41,802 bases of DNA, from contig CAIYNT010000260.1 of the NCBI GenBank assembly GCA_903927605.1, positions 1 through 41,802 of the forward strand. Direction: 5' to 3'. A model generated the notes under the pieces. That model saw only the letters and a program-made list of their open reading frames with translations, was not told the DNA's origin and ran no database searches. The position numbers and the translations under genes were made by a program. Positions within the stretch are counted from its first letter, which is position 1, and each line of letters starts with the position of its first letter. Of the stretch, positions 26,300 through 37,643 are shown piece after piece. The stretch is from an uncultured Holophagaceae bacterium (lineage in GTDB: Bacteria > Acidobacteriota > Holophagae > Holophagales > Holophagaceae).

Positions 26300-26488
26300 A
26301 TGGAGCTTTACCTGGACATCAAGGAAACGGAACTCTTGGCTGGACTCCTTGAGCGCTATCTGGAGGACATCCGGCGGGAGATCCACCACACGGACCATGC
26401 AGCGTTCAGGGCGACCCTCAAAGCCGACGAGGCCCTGATGCGGAAGATCCTGGGCAAGCTGAAGGCGCCGGCGGCCATGGGTATCTAG
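26300..26488 (+). CDS. Small helical conserved hypothetical protein, 62 aa
   Basis: AGGAGG six bases before the ATG at 26300 fixes the start. The protein is a charged two-helix hairpin (LDIKETELLAGLLERYLEDI and a second helix from FRATLKADEALMRKILGKL) around a turn holding IHHTDH. Small proteins with this pattern occur widely without known function. It has no signal peptide or membrane segment. Confidence 0.75.
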   Translation: MELYLDIKETELLAGLLERYLEDIRREIHHTDHAAFRATLKADEALMRKILGKLKAPAAMGI

Positions 26489-26527
26489 TCCATTCCTACG
26501 GGTTCCTGCGGGCCGAGTCATGAGGAA

Positions 26528-26986
26528 TCACAGCCAGCGCCGGACCCGCCTCGCGTACACGACGTATTCCTCGCCGAACTGGGCGCGCAGCCGGACTTCC
26601 TCCCGGGCGATGACGAGTCGGTCCAGCAGCAGAATCAGCACAGGTGCCATGACCAACATCCAGGCGGAATCCAGCTTCACCCCGAATCCGGCCAGCAGCA
26701 TCGAAAGGCCCAGGTAGAGCGGGTTTCGGGACCAGCGAAAAGGGCCGGAGGTCAGAAGCACCGTGGCGTCGCCATTCGGCTTCGGGGTCGCGCCCATACG
26801 CTTGAAGGTCAGCAGTCCCCACCCACCGTGAATGGCCGCCAGAAGCAGAAGCATGATTCCCAACGCCATCCGCGGGGTCGCTGGCAGACCGAGGGCGAGA
26901 GGATGCAGCTTGCCGAGACCCCAGCCTGCCAGGAGGCATGCCAGAAACAGGAGGGGAGGCTGAGGAGATTGACCGGGTGGGAACAT
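26528..26986 (-). CDS. Isoprenylcysteine carboxyl methyltransferase (ICMT)-like membrane protein
   Basis: The 152-residue protein has about four hydrophobic segments and the signatures of the ICMT/phospholipid N-methyltransferase family: TSGPFRWSRNPLYLG (about 80-94) and the C-terminal EEVRLRAQFGEEYVVYARRVRRWL. Eukaryotic relatives methylate prenyl-cysteine. Bacterial ones methylate various lipids or small molecules and the substrate here is unknown. It starts 50 bases downstream of the purL stop on the same strand and may share its transcript. Confidence 0.85.
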   Translation of the reverse strand: MFPPGQSPQPPLLFLACLLAGWGLGKLHPLALGLPATPRMALGIMLLLLAAIHGGWGLLTFKRMGATPKPNGDATVLLTSGPFRWSRNPLYLGLSMLLAGFGVKLDSAWMLVMAPVLILLLDRLVIAREEVRLRAQFGEEYVVYARRVRRWL

Positions 26987-27036
26987 GAGCGATCGTTTCT
27001 CGAATGTGCCGGGCTTAGCGCAACCGGACTCCGGAT

Positions 27037-29361
<2,325 letters not shown>

Positions 29362-29421
29362 GGAGGCTCCGGAAGGTTGATTCTACCGGTCCAACTCCGT
29401 CCGGACGAGCCTTGACATCCG

Positions 29422-30561
29422 TCAGGGCGCTTCGGGCTCCACAGGCGCCATGGGCGCTTCGCCACCTTCATAGAGGCGCCTCAGCACGCCCTGCACCAGG
29501 CGCTGGAAGAAGATGCCCCGTTCAGGATTGAAGACGACCGAGACAGTCGCCTTCAGCTCACTGCCCAGCTCAAGGAGGGTACCTCCTTCGACCGCGGTGC
29601 CGAGCAGCAGGAAGGGCACGCGCCCCTGCAGGGGCTCCACCATGGCCTTCAGCCGCCGGCGTTCGTCCAGGCTGAGGCTGGGCACATGGTAGAGCACCAG
29701 GGCAGGTCTCTGATTGAAGGCCTCCTTCACGGCGGACATGGTGGGGGGCACCCGCCGCAGGGGCTGAAGGCCTCCCAGCAGGTCCTGAAGGATGGCTTCC
29801 AGGGCCGCATCCCCCGATACCAGGACCAGTCCCTTTGGCTGACCCGCCGGAGCCGGCATGACCCCCGCAGGTACGGCGGTCTCCACACCCCGACGGGTGA
29901 TGCGTTCCAGATCCTCCTCCCGCTTCTCGAATACCCACCGGGAGAGGGGGTGGAGGATGTGTTCGTCCAGCTGGGGTCGGTACTCCACGCCGAAAGTCCG
30001 GCCTGTGATGTGTCGAAGTTTCACCTTGGTGTTGATCCGGATGAGGTCCGTCAATTGGATGGTGACGGCCATATCATCGCCCAGGAGGAGTTCCCCTTCT
30101 ACGAAGTCGCGGGGGCTGTAGATCCTTGCGCCCGTGGTGCTGATGTTGACCAACGTTCCCGTGATCAGGTCGTACTTGGGGGTGCTGAAGGTGACCGGCA
30201 CCCTCCCTACCCGATCCACACGGTAGGCACCCCGATGGTCCTCTTCCTGCAGGAGCTCCGGCACCGACAGACGCAGGGTCCGGCGGCCATCGGACATGCC
30301 AAAGCCCTTCAGGGCCGTGGGCGCCTCCAGGAAGCTGATGCCGTGCGGGAACCGCATCTTCAGTTCCGAACTCCGCAGCCCGTAGGTGGCATCTTCCCGT
30401 CCCATGGTGGCCGCTACCTGGATCTCCGCCTTGTCGAACTTGACGAAGGAGGACTCGAACCGGAGGTAGGGAGTGACCAGAATCAGCATCTCGCGCCGCT
30501 CGCAGGCGCGGCTGAAGATCTCTGTGATGGTCTCCGGATTCCGGATCAGGTTGCCGACCAA
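29422..30561 (-). CDS. PilZ-domain protein with C-terminal receiver-like domain
   Basis: The 379-residue protein has a YcgR-like N-terminal region (about 1-125), then a PilZ domain with YRVDRVGRVPV and NISTTGARI. These match the RxxxR...(D/N)xSxxG cyclic-di-GMP-binding signature. The last about 120 residues (GLVLVSGDAALEAILQDLL..) look like a degenerate response-regulator receiver without the phosphorylatable Asp pattern. The start is a TTG at 30561 with TTGGAGG five bases upstream; in-frame codons further up would run into the divergent gene. It probably couples c-di-GMP to motility or surface behaviour. Confidence 0.82.
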   Translation of the reverse strand: MVGNLIRNPETITEIFSRACERREMLILVTPYLRFESSFVKFDKAEIQVAATMGREDATYGLRSSELKMRFPHGISFLEAPTALKGFGMSDGRRTLRLSVPELLQEEDHRGAYRVDRVGRVPVTFSTPKYDLITGTLVNISTTGARIYSPRDFVEGELLLGDDMAVTIQLTDLIRINTKVKLRHITGRTFGVEYRPQLDEHILHPLSRWVFEKREEDLERITRRGVETAVPAGVMPAPAGQPKGLVLVSGDAALEAILQDLLGGLQPLRRVPPTMSAVKEAFNQRPALVLYHVPSLSLDERRRLKAMVEPLQGRVPFLLLGTAVEGGTLLELGSELKATVSVVFNPERGIFFQRLVQGVLRRLYEGGEAPMAPVEPEAP

Positions 30562-30638
30562 GGCGCCTCCAAGGGGGTTTCTGCTTCCATCATGCAAGGG
30601 GTCCCTTGGAGCGTCTAACAAAACCCGCCGAGGCCCCG

Positions 30639-32336
30639 ATGACGCCCGTAGACTGGGAAGCCCTGGAATTCCGCCCCATGACCCCACCACCCCGGACCCT
30701 TCTCGCCTACAGCGCCCCCCGGAGTGGCTTCGGGGACGAGTGGATGACCTTCCTCCCCATCGGTCTCGGCTACCTGCAGGCCACGCTCAAGTCCCGCTCA
30801 TTCCCCTGCCGAGTCGCCAATCTCAGCGGCAAGGGCCGCAAGGAGGTGCTGGCCTACCTCCGCTCCGAGAACCCGGCCGTGGTGGGCATCTCCATGTTCA
30901 CCTTCAACCGCAAGCGCTCCAGCGAACTGCTGGCCTGGACCCGGGAGGCCTGTCCCTCGGCCATCCTGCTGGCGGGAGGCCCCCATCCCACTCACCTGGC
31001 TGAGGAGGTCTTCGAGGATTGTCCGGCCCTGGACGCCATCGTGCAGGGCGAAGGCGAGACCGCCCTCCTGGGGATCGTCGAACGCCTGGCGTCCGCCCCA
31101 GGATCGGAGCTTTGGAAGCGGACACCGGGCTTGATCCTGCGCGAGGGTCCCACCCTGCCCCAGCCTCCCCTGGAGGACCTGGATGCCGTTGGCATCCCCG
31201 CCGAGCACCTGGAGGCTGACTTCCTTAACGATGTGGGCCAGCTGGCCTACCTGAGCACCAGCCGCGGCTGCCCGGCCACCTGCAATTTCTGCAACACCCC
31301 GGAATTCTGGGGCACATCGATCCGCTTCCGCAGCGCCGGGTCGGTGCTCCGTGAGCTGCGCCTACTGCGCGAGCGACATGGCCTCACCTACTTCAGTTTT
31401 CGCGACGACACCTTCACCGCCAACCGGGGCCGGGTGCTGGAATTGATGGCAGGCATCCAGCAGAGCGGCCTGCACCCCCTGTGGAACTGCCAGAGCCGGG
31501 TGAACCTGGTGGACGAGGATCGCCTGGTGGCCATGAAGCGGGCGGGCTGCGAATTCCTGCAGTTCGGCGTGGAGCACGGCAGCGAGCGGGTGCTGGCCCT
31601 GCTGGACAAGGGCACCGACCTCCACCATGCGCGGCGGGCCCTGGGCCTGGTCCGCAAGGTGGGCATGAACGTGGGCATCTACCTCATCACCGGCATCCCC
31701 GGTGAAACGTGGGCCGATGTGGAGGAGAGCGCCGCCTTCATCCGCTACACCCGCCCCAGCGATTGCCAGGTCAGCCCCCTGGCCCTCTATCCGGGGACCC
31801 GGATGTTCGATCAGTACCGCGCAGAGGGCCGGATCCAGCGGGACTTCTACCGGGCCAGCGGCGATGCGGAAATCTTCGCCCGGGTGGATGCCCATACGGA
31901 GAAGGCCCTCCGGCACCTGGACCAGGCGGCCCGGCGGGCCAAGGCGAACTCCCGCTTCACCGCCGCCGAGTTCGCCGAGCAGAAGCGCTGGCTGGGCTTC
32001 TGCTCCGTGACCAACCTGCTGTGCGGCGAGGCCGCGGAAGACGAGGGCCGCTGGATGGAGGCCGAGGCCGAGTATGCCGAGGTCATCGCCCGTGAGCCAA
32101 CCAACCCCTGGGGCTTCCTGAAGCGGGCCCTGCTGCGCGAAAAACTCGGACAGGTCGACCGGGCCCGCACCGACCTGGCCGAAGTGCTAACCCTGGCGCC
32201 GGGCAACCCCGAGGCCACGGAACTGGCGGGCCTGTGGGGCCCCCAGCGCGGCCGCACCCGTGCGAAGAAACCCGCGCACGGACCCACTGCCGAGATGAAG
32301 GGCGCCGAGACCTACCTCAATCGGCCGAAAGGGTAG
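30639..32336 (+). CDS. Cobalamin-binding-type radical SAM protein with TPR-like tail
   Basis: The 565-residue protein has an N-terminal B12-binding-like Rossmann region (about 20-150, with AGGPHPTHLAEEV and GEGE at 137-140) and a radical SAM domain with the [4Fe-4S] triad C211-x3-C215-x2-C218 in SRGCPATCNFCN. The later GVEHGSERVLALLDKG and TGIPGET segments are typical of the HpnR/BchE-like class. The final about 130 residues are helical with TPR-like repeats. The reaction is unknown; relatives methylate or rearrange lipids and cofactors. The ATG at 30639 follows GAGG. The end overlaps convergent pnuC by 20 bases. Confidence 0.88.
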   Translation: MTPVDWEALEFRPMTPPPRTLLAYSAPRSGFGDEWMTFLPIGLGYLQATLKSRSFPCRVANLSGKGRKEVLAYLRSENPAVVGISMFTFNRKRSSELLAWTREACPSAILLAGGPHPTHLAEEVFEDCPALDAIVQGEGETALLGIVERLASAPGSELWKRTPGLILREGPTLPQPPLEDLDAVGIPAEHLEADFLNDVGQLAYLSTSRGCPATCNFCNTPEFWGTSIRFRSAGSVLRELRLLRERHGLTYFSFRDDTFTANRGRVLELMAGIQQSGLHPLWNCQSRVNLVDEDRLVAMKRAGCEFLQFGVEHGSERVLALLDKGTDLHHARRALGLVRKVGMNVGIYLITGIPGETWADVEESAAFIRYTRPSDCQVSPLALYPGTRMFDQYRAEGRIQRDFYRASGDAEIFARVDAHTEKALRHLDQAARRAKANSRFTAAEFAEQKRWLGFCSVTNLLCGEAAEDEGRWMEAEAEYAEVIAREPTNPWGFLKRALLREKLGQVDRARTDLAEVLTLAPGNPEATELAGLWGPQRGRTRAKKPAHGPTAEMKGAETYLNRPKG

Positions 32337-32904
32337 CTTCGACCGGCTCCCCGAGCGCCCGCCACCACTCGATCAGGCCCATCACGCACAGCACCTGGAA
32401 CACGAGGTACAGAAGGCTGGTGACGTAGAGTCCCTTGTAGATCAGCAGTCCCACCGAGAGGCAGTTGGCCGTGATCCACACCAGCCAGTTCTCGAGCCAC
32501 TTGCGGGTCATCATGAACTGGGCGACCAGACTCAGAGCGGTGATCAGTGAATCCAGCACGGGCACGGTGCTGTTCGTGTAGCGGCGGAGCACCCAGGTGA
32601 GGAGAACGGTCATGGCGGCGACCGCAAGGGCAAGCAGGGCTCCAGTGGCGGGTTTCACGCGGCTCGGCGTGAGGGCGCCGTGGTCCCGTCCCCCGTGGAG
32701 CCAACTCCACCAGCCGTAGATGGAGATGGCGATGTAGAATCCCTGGAGCCCCATGTCCGCGTAGAGGCCCGTGCGGTAGAACAGCACGATGAACACCAGA
32801 TTGTTGGCGATGCCCACGGGCCAGTTCCAGATGTTCTGGCGCACCAGCAGGGCCACACAGGCCGCACCCGTAATGAAGCCGAACACCTCCATCAGGGATG
32901 GCAT
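32317..32904 (-). CDS. pnuC: Nicotinamide-riboside transporter PnuC
   Basis: The 195-residue membrane protein has about seven hydrophobic segments and PnuC features: QNIWNWPVGIANNLVF near the N-terminus, FYIAISIYGWWSW, and KWLENWLVWITANCLSVGL in the second half. PnuC carries nicotinamide riboside by facilitated diffusion, trapped inside by phosphorylation. The ATG overlaps the stop of the preceding gene (TGATG). No NadR or riboswitch is visible nearby. Confidence 0.9.
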   Translation of the reverse strand: MPSLMEVFGFITGAACVALLVRQNIWNWPVGIANNLVFIVLFYRTGLYADMGLQGFYIAISIYGWWSWLHGGRDHGALTPSRVKPATGALLALAVAAMTVLLTWVLRRYTNSTVPVLDSLITALSLVAQFMMTRKWLENWLVWITANCLSVGLLIYKGLYVTSLLYLVFQVLCVMGLIEWWRALGEPVEATLSAD

Positions 32905-33446
32905 CACTCTTCGTGCTTCAGGTTCGGGCTGCGCTCAAGGATGGTCAGGATGAGGCGTTCCAGCTCATCGACCAGGAGGATGCGGAGATTCGGCTCTTTC
33001 CGATCGCTGCGCCCTGGCTCGCCGCCGCCGCTCAGCACGAAAAAGGGGCCGGACCGTTCGAGGCGCGACACCTGCTTCCAGAGCAGCCTCCCCGCCCCGA
33101 ACTTCCGCGCCAGGGGCGCCGGGAGGGCGTTGTGCTCCACGGACAGCCCCAACTCATCCACCAGCACCTGGGAGCCCTCGACCATCAGGACGCCGAGCAG
33201 GGTCCCCAGCAGCAGCAGGCTGCCAACCACCACGGCGCCGAAGGCCGCTGTGACCGCGATCCAGAAAGACCAGGTGGGTTCCCCGGCGGACTCGGCCACT
33301 TTCAGCGAAGTGCGCAGAACCGGCAGTCGCTCCATGATCTGGGCCAGGGCGCGCACCCCCACCAGCCAGGAGCCGGCGAACAGCAGCATGGCCATGGCGC
33401 GCTGGGCGAAGGAGGGCCGGAAGACGAGGGGTGATCCAGCGGACAT
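32904..33446 (-). CDS. Hypothetical membrane protein, 180 aa
   Basis: I do not recognise this protein. It has two hydrophobic segments, at about residues 15-35 and 63-90 (WIAVTAAFGAVVVGSLLLLGTLLGVL). A soluble C-terminal half is beta-rich with basic and acidic patches and ends LILTILERSPNLKHEE. It is the middle gene of a tightly overlapping trio: start and stop overlap with pyrF upstream (TGATG at 33444-33448) and with pnuC downstream. It is therefore certainly co-translated with both. Confidence 0.8.
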   Translation of the reverse strand: MSAGSPLVFRPSFAQRAMAMLLFAGSWLVGVRALAQIMERLPVLRTSLKVAESAGEPTWSFWIAVTAAFGAVVVGSLLLLGTLLGVLMVEGSQVLVDELGLSVEHNALPAPLARKFGAGRLLWKQVSRLERSGPFFVLSGGGEPGRSDRKEPNLRILLVDELERLILTILERSPNLKHEE

Positions 33447-34171
33447 CAGGACATCATTTCTGCCACGATGGCCTCGGCCGCAGCCGCGGGGTCCGTCGCA
33501 TGGGTGATGGGGCGCCCCACCACCAGCCAGGTCGAGCCCTGCTTCAGGGCCTGGGCCGGGGTCATGATCCGGGCCTGATCCTGGGCGGCGGCACTGGCCG
33601 GGCGGATGCCCGGCGTCAGACGGTGGAACCCTTCGCCACAGGCCTGCCGGATGGCGGCGGCCTCCCAGGCCGAGCAGATCACCCCATCGCAGCCGGCCTG
33701 CTGGGCGAGCCTCGCGTAGGCCAGGGCCAGGTCTTCGGGCTGCCCCGCATGACCCAGCGCCGCGAGCGCTTCCCGGTCCAGGCTGGTGAGCACTGTGACC
33801 GCCAGCAGCTGCGTCTGCCCCCCCGCCGCCCGATGGGCGTGGACGGCCTCCACCGCCGCTTCCAGCATGGCGGGCCCCCCTTGGGCATGGACATCGATGA
33901 GGCGCGGATCCAGCTTCAGCAAGGCCTCCAGGGCCCGCCGGACCGTGGTCGGGATATCGTGCAGCTTCAGATCGAGGAAGACCGGGACCCGCGCCTGCAG
34001 CTCCTTCACGAAAGACGGCCCCTCAGCACAGAAGAGCTCCAGCCCCACCTTGAGCATCCCCACCCGGCCCGAGAGGCGGTCCGCCATGGCCAGGGCCTCC
34101 TTGGCCGTGGGGACATCCAGGGCCACCACGAGGCACTCGCGGGGGGTGAGGGTCAAAGGGGGTGCAGGCAA
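33446..34171 (-). CDS. pyrF: Orotidine-5'-phosphate decarboxylase
   Basis: PyrF catalyses the last step of UMP synthesis, OMP to UMP plus CO2. The 241-residue TIM barrel shows the N-terminal CLVVALDVPT and the catalytic DLKLHDIPTTV, with the Asp/Lys network. The VLTSLD and GIRPAS segments near the phosphate site are also present. The start is TTG at 34171, preceded by GGAG at five bases. It heads an overlapping operon with a membrane protein and pnuC, linking pyrimidine and NAD-precursor functions. Confidence 0.96.
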   Translation of the reverse strand: MPAPPLTLTPRECLVVALDVPTAKEALAMADRLSGRVGMLKVGLELFCAEGPSFVKELQARVPVFLDLKLHDIPTTVRRALEALLKLDPRLIDVHAQGGPAMLEAAVEAVHAHRAAGGQTQLLAVTVLTSLDREALAALGHAGQPEDLALAYARLAQQAGCDGVICSAWEAAAIRQACGEGFHRLTPGIRPASAAAQDQARIMTPAQALKQGSTWLVVGRPITHATDPAAAAEAIVAEMMS

Positions 34172-34221
34172 GGAGACTCCCGTATGATGCGGAGGACCAT
34201 TCTGCCATCAAGAGAGCCTCG

Positions 34222-35181
34222 ATGCCGCTACCACCACAGCAAACCCCACCCACCATCGCCACGCCGGCACCCTCCAGCCAGGAGGCGGAAAACGCCCTGC
34301 TTGAAGCCTACGACTGGGGACAAACCCTTCCCTCGGCGCCGAAGCTGAAGGGTCCGGCGATCCTGAAATACCAGTGGCTGCGGGCCGCCGCCACCTTCGA
34401 CCCAGCCCACGATCTGCCCACCAATCCCTTTGCCACGAGCCCCGAGCGCAAGGAAGCTGAGGCCCTGCGGCATCTCCTGCAGGCACCGAAGGAGCAGGTC
34501 GGCAGCGCGCTGAAGGCCCTGCCCATCCGCGAGGCCGGTACCGCCCTGGCGCTGTGGCGCTGGGGGCAGCTGCAGGTGAGGAACGGCAGCTTCGACGGGC
34601 CGCTGCGTCGGGCCTGGGAAGACCGTCTCCTGGGTGCGGGCCCGGCCCTGACCCGCGGCTACGCCCTGCGCCATGCCCTCTGCTGGGCTTTGGCGGAACA
34701 GGACGAGTCCCGGTTCTCCTACATTCGATCCGCTGCGGGCGCAAATTCGGAGGATCTATTGAAGGGCTTTCAGCGACTTTTCGGACTCCTGGGCGGGCCT
34801 TCGCCGATCTTGCGGCTGTGGGCCATGCCCGCGCTGGAGTACCGCGACCTTCGGCTGGATGAGTTGGGGGGCACACGCATTTGGTTCTGCCCCACAGAAG
34901 ATGGTTCGTTCCCACAGTTCCCGATGGGCACCAGCTGGATCATTCCCAGCGCTTCCGGGGGTCTGGACGCGCGTGATTCCAGCCTTGCCGGCCCCCTGCT
35001 GAGCGAAGGGCAGGCGCTGGCGGAGAAACTCCGGCTGGCCGGTCGTACCGCCTACTTTGCCCCCAGCCGGGCCGCCTTTGAAAGCCTGGGGTTGGATTGG
35101 TTCCCCATCCTCATCGAGCTGGACGCCATGGGGAACATCAAGGCCGTCCGCATGGGGGACGCGGCGCCGGATAGGCCATAG
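34222..35181 (+). CDS. Conserved hypothetical protein, 319 aa
   Basis: I do not recognise the family. From the ATG at 34222 the N-terminus is a Pro/Thr-rich linker (about 1-25). A helical region follows (about 30-190, Leu/Ala/Arg-rich, possibly repeat-like), then a mixed C-terminal domain with GTRIWFCPTEDGSFPQFP and WFPILIELDAMGNIKAVRMGD. There is no signal peptide. It is divergent from pyrF across 50 bases. The ribosome binding site is weak, so the start could be up to 20 codons earlier. Confidence 0.7.
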   Translation: MPLPPQQTPPTIATPAPSSQEAENALLEAYDWGQTLPSAPKLKGPAILKYQWLRAAATFDPAHDLPTNPFATSPERKEAEALRHLLQAPKEQVGSALKALPIREAGTALALWRWGQLQVRNGSFDGPLRRAWEDRLLGAGPALTRGYALRHALCWALAEQDESRFSYIRSAAGANSEDLLKGFQRLFGLLGGPSPILRLWAMPALEYRDLRLDELGGTRIWFCPTEDGSFPQFPMGTSWIIPSASGGLDARDSSLAGPLLSEGQALAEKLRLAGRTAYFAPSRAAFESLGLDWFPILIELDAMGNIKAVRMGDAAPDRP

Positions 35182-35294
35182 GCTGTGGGCTGTGGGTTGT
35201 GGGACACCCGTTCCATCGTGCGCTCTAGTCGCAAACGGCCCAAAGCCAACCATGGCGCGGCCAGAGGCCGCATCAGAAAGTGTTTCCCACAGCC
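35181..35294. repeat. Intergenic GTGGG-rich repeat with long-range inverted arms
   Basis: After the stop codon, GGCTGTGGG is followed by two further degenerate copies (CTGTGGG, TTGTGGG). Its complement CCCACAGCC recurs at 35286-35294. The segment separates two convergent genes and could act as a terminator or be a small dispersed repeat. Confidence 0.45.
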
Positions 35295-35312
35295 CAGAAC
35301 CTAGAGCCCAGT

Positions 35313-37259
35313 TCAGCCGATCCCGCAGCCCTGCATCCACCCCGCCACCGTGCCCCAGACCATCTGGGCCCAGTAGTGGAAGCCCCGCCGCACGGGCTTG
35401 GGCGTATAGCTGGCGTGGAGGCGGTCTTTCAGCATGGGGTAGTTGCCATCCGGATCGAGCACCGCGGCAGCCACCGGGGAATCGAACTCGTAGGTGATCC
35501 AGCGGTCCTGGCCATCCCACACCAGCCGCTGCTCTTCCCGGTTCTCCAGTCGCACCCACAGGGTGATGGGAGCTCTGAGGCCGCCCTTGCGTTCCAGGGT
35601 GATGGACCCGACGCGGCCGGGCGCCGCCGGCTGGGGGGCCGCGAAGACCGGCGCCTTGTCCGAGAAGAGCCACCCACCTTCAGTGATATCCCGACTCTTC
35701 ACCTCGTGGATGGCGTAGTCGAGCACCTCGGTCCCTTCCACGAAATCGCGCCAGAAGGCGCTCAGGTCCCGACCTGATTCCCGCTCGGCGATGCGCCTGA
35801 AGTCCAGCCGATTCGGATGATGGAAGGCCATCTCCTGGGCGTAGGCGCGCATGACCTGCTCCATCACGGGACGTCCCAGCAGGGCCTCCAGCTGATTCAG
35901 CACCAGCATCGGCTTGTCATAGGCGGACACCCGGTAGCCTCTCCAGTCGACCGTCCTGAATCCGCTCCGCGTGAGGGGATCGGTGGAGGGTTGGGACCAG
36001 TACCCGGCCCATTAGAAGAAGTCGGTCCCCACCTGGAAACGCCGGCCTCCCAAAAGCGAGTGGTAGCTGCGCTCCATGACCTTGTGGGTGAACCAGCTGG
36101 TGAAGCCCTCATCGAGCCAGGGTTCTTCCAATTCGTTGCTGGCGAGCATGCCGTAGAAGAACTGGTGGCCGCATTCATGGATGGCCACCGCCTCGGGTGC
36201 CAGGCGCACCCCCAGGGGATCGAAAGCCACCGAGCCGGCCGTGATGAGCGTCGGGTATTCCATCCCATCGGCCCCCCTCGCATCCTTCGGCGGGTCGATG
36301 ACCGTCAGGGTCGGATAGGGGTACCTGAAGTACCACCCCTCGCTCCAGCGCAGGGCATTCTCTACGGCGCGGCGCTGCCGCTGGAGGTTGCCGCGATTGG
36401 CCCCGTTGAGGTAGTAGAACACCTGCACGCCGCGGTACTCGAACATCGCCGGTTTCCGCCAGCTCTCCTCGGGCATCACGGCCCAGGCGAAATCATGGAC
36501 ATCCTCCGCGTGCAGGCGCCAGATGACATTCAGGGGTCGCTTGGGGTCCTGCTCGATCTCCGTCACGAAATTGGTCTGGGTGCCCGTATGGGCGAGGCCC
36601 AGCGCATTCGGCAGCGAGAGCGCCACGTCGTAGACGCCGAAGTCCGCGAAGAACTCCGTGTTCGCATGGTACGCGTGGCAGTTCCAGCGGTCCCCCTGGT
36701 AGACGCCGACCTTGGGGAACCACTGGCCTGACATGAGAAAGGTCCCGGACCAGCCGCTGCGGGCGAGCACCTTCGGATAGCGGTTCTCCCAGGTGATCTC
36801 AAGGTGGATGGTCTCACCTGGAAGGACCGGCCGGGGCAGCCTGAGCCAGCGGACGGTCTCGTCCTCTCCATTGTGCCCATCCAGGTCCCCCCCCTCCATC
36901 CGGGCGCGAAGGAGGCGGCAATAGCCCCAGGCGGATGGTTCAGCAATAGCTTCCCTTCGATCGGACCACAGCTTCCCGCCCCCTTCCTTCATGAAGAGGC
37001 TCTCAGGCCCCTTGAAGGCATTGAGATAGAGATGCAGCGGCAGCTCCTGGGTGGCCGCAGTGCCCGTGTTCCGCCAGGACAGCGTCTCTTGCCCCTCCAG
37101 CGTCTTGTGCTCGAAATCCAGCGTCGCCTCAATGCGGTAGTTGGCGATCCTGGGCGACTTGGGCTTGTCGAACCACTTTTCCGTGGTCCAGGTTCGCGGG
37201 TTCGCGGCCAAACCGATGGCGGCCCACATCACCAGCAGAGCCACCAGACGGCGCGCCAT
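35313..37259 (-). pseudogene. M1-family metallopeptidase interrupted by one in-frame stop
   Basis: The frame starts at 37259 (GGGAGG upstream; signal peptide ARRLVALLVMWAAIGLAA) and encodes an exported gluzincin aminopeptidase-like enzyme. It has the zinc site HECGH (H361, E362, H365) and third ligand E384 in WLDEGF. A TAA at 36012-36014 stops it after GTDFF at residue 415. The same frame then continues for 232 codons to 35313 with normal family sequence (WRGYRVSAYDKPMLVLNQLE.., FWRDFVEG). TAA differs from a Tyr codon by one base, and no frameshift or deletion is seen. It is either a recent nonsense mutation, a sequencing error, or read-through. Without read-through, the catalytic domain lacks its C-terminal helical part. 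Confidence 0.85.
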
Positions 37260-37299
37260 CGAACCTCCCGAACCTTCGTCGAGCATACCAACAGCCGCC

Positions 37300-37327
37300 T
37301 TGCCGTTCCCACATTCCCTGCTACACT
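37300..37327 (+). promoter_or_regulatory. Sigma-70-like promoter for tRNA-fMet
   Basis: TTGCCG (37300-37305) and TACACT (37322-37327) are separated by 16 bases and lie 11 bases before the tRNA. The match to -35/-10 consensus is fair, and the position suits a tRNA promoter. Confidence 0.5.
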
Positions 37328-37338
37328 CAAGTCCCTAC

Positions 37339-37393
<55 letters not shown>

Positions 37394-37415
<22 letters not shown>

Positions 37416-37582
37416 ACAAGAAGAGGCCCGCCAACACTAGGTTTGCGGGCCTCTTCCCTTATTGCCCGGACGGCGTGGAAGGTGTCGAAAAATGCTCCCG
37501 AATGCGACGTGATGGTGACGTCGTATGGCAGGCGAGAGTGCCCAAAATTGAAACGGTTCAATTCGACGTAGAACCGCAGCAT
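37394..37582 (-). other. Reading frame running into the tRNA, doubtful gene remnant
   Basis: A frame beginning MLRFYVELNR at 37582 looks protein-like for about 45 residues (with AFFDTFHAVRAIREEA). It then passes through the tRNA terminator and ends inside the tRNA 3' end. A functional gene ending there is unlikely. It may be the remnant of a gene cut when an element joined the tRNA, or a chance frame. Confidence 0.25.
37420..37456 (+). terminator. Terminator after tRNA-fMet
   Basis: GAAGAGGCCCGC (37420-37431) pairs perfectly with GCGGGCCTCTTC (37445-37456) around a 13-base loop. A CCCTTATT tract follows. Confidence 0.85.
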
Positions 37583-37643
37583 ACCTGCATTTAGGTGGCT
37601 ACGCCTTACCTGGTTGGCGTAGCGGCGAAGTGCCCAAGTTGTC

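Noticed and set aside
32317..32904. NAD-linked riboswitch upstream of pnuC
   Set aside because: The pnuC start overlaps the preceding gene in an operon, so there is no leader in which a riboswitch could lie.
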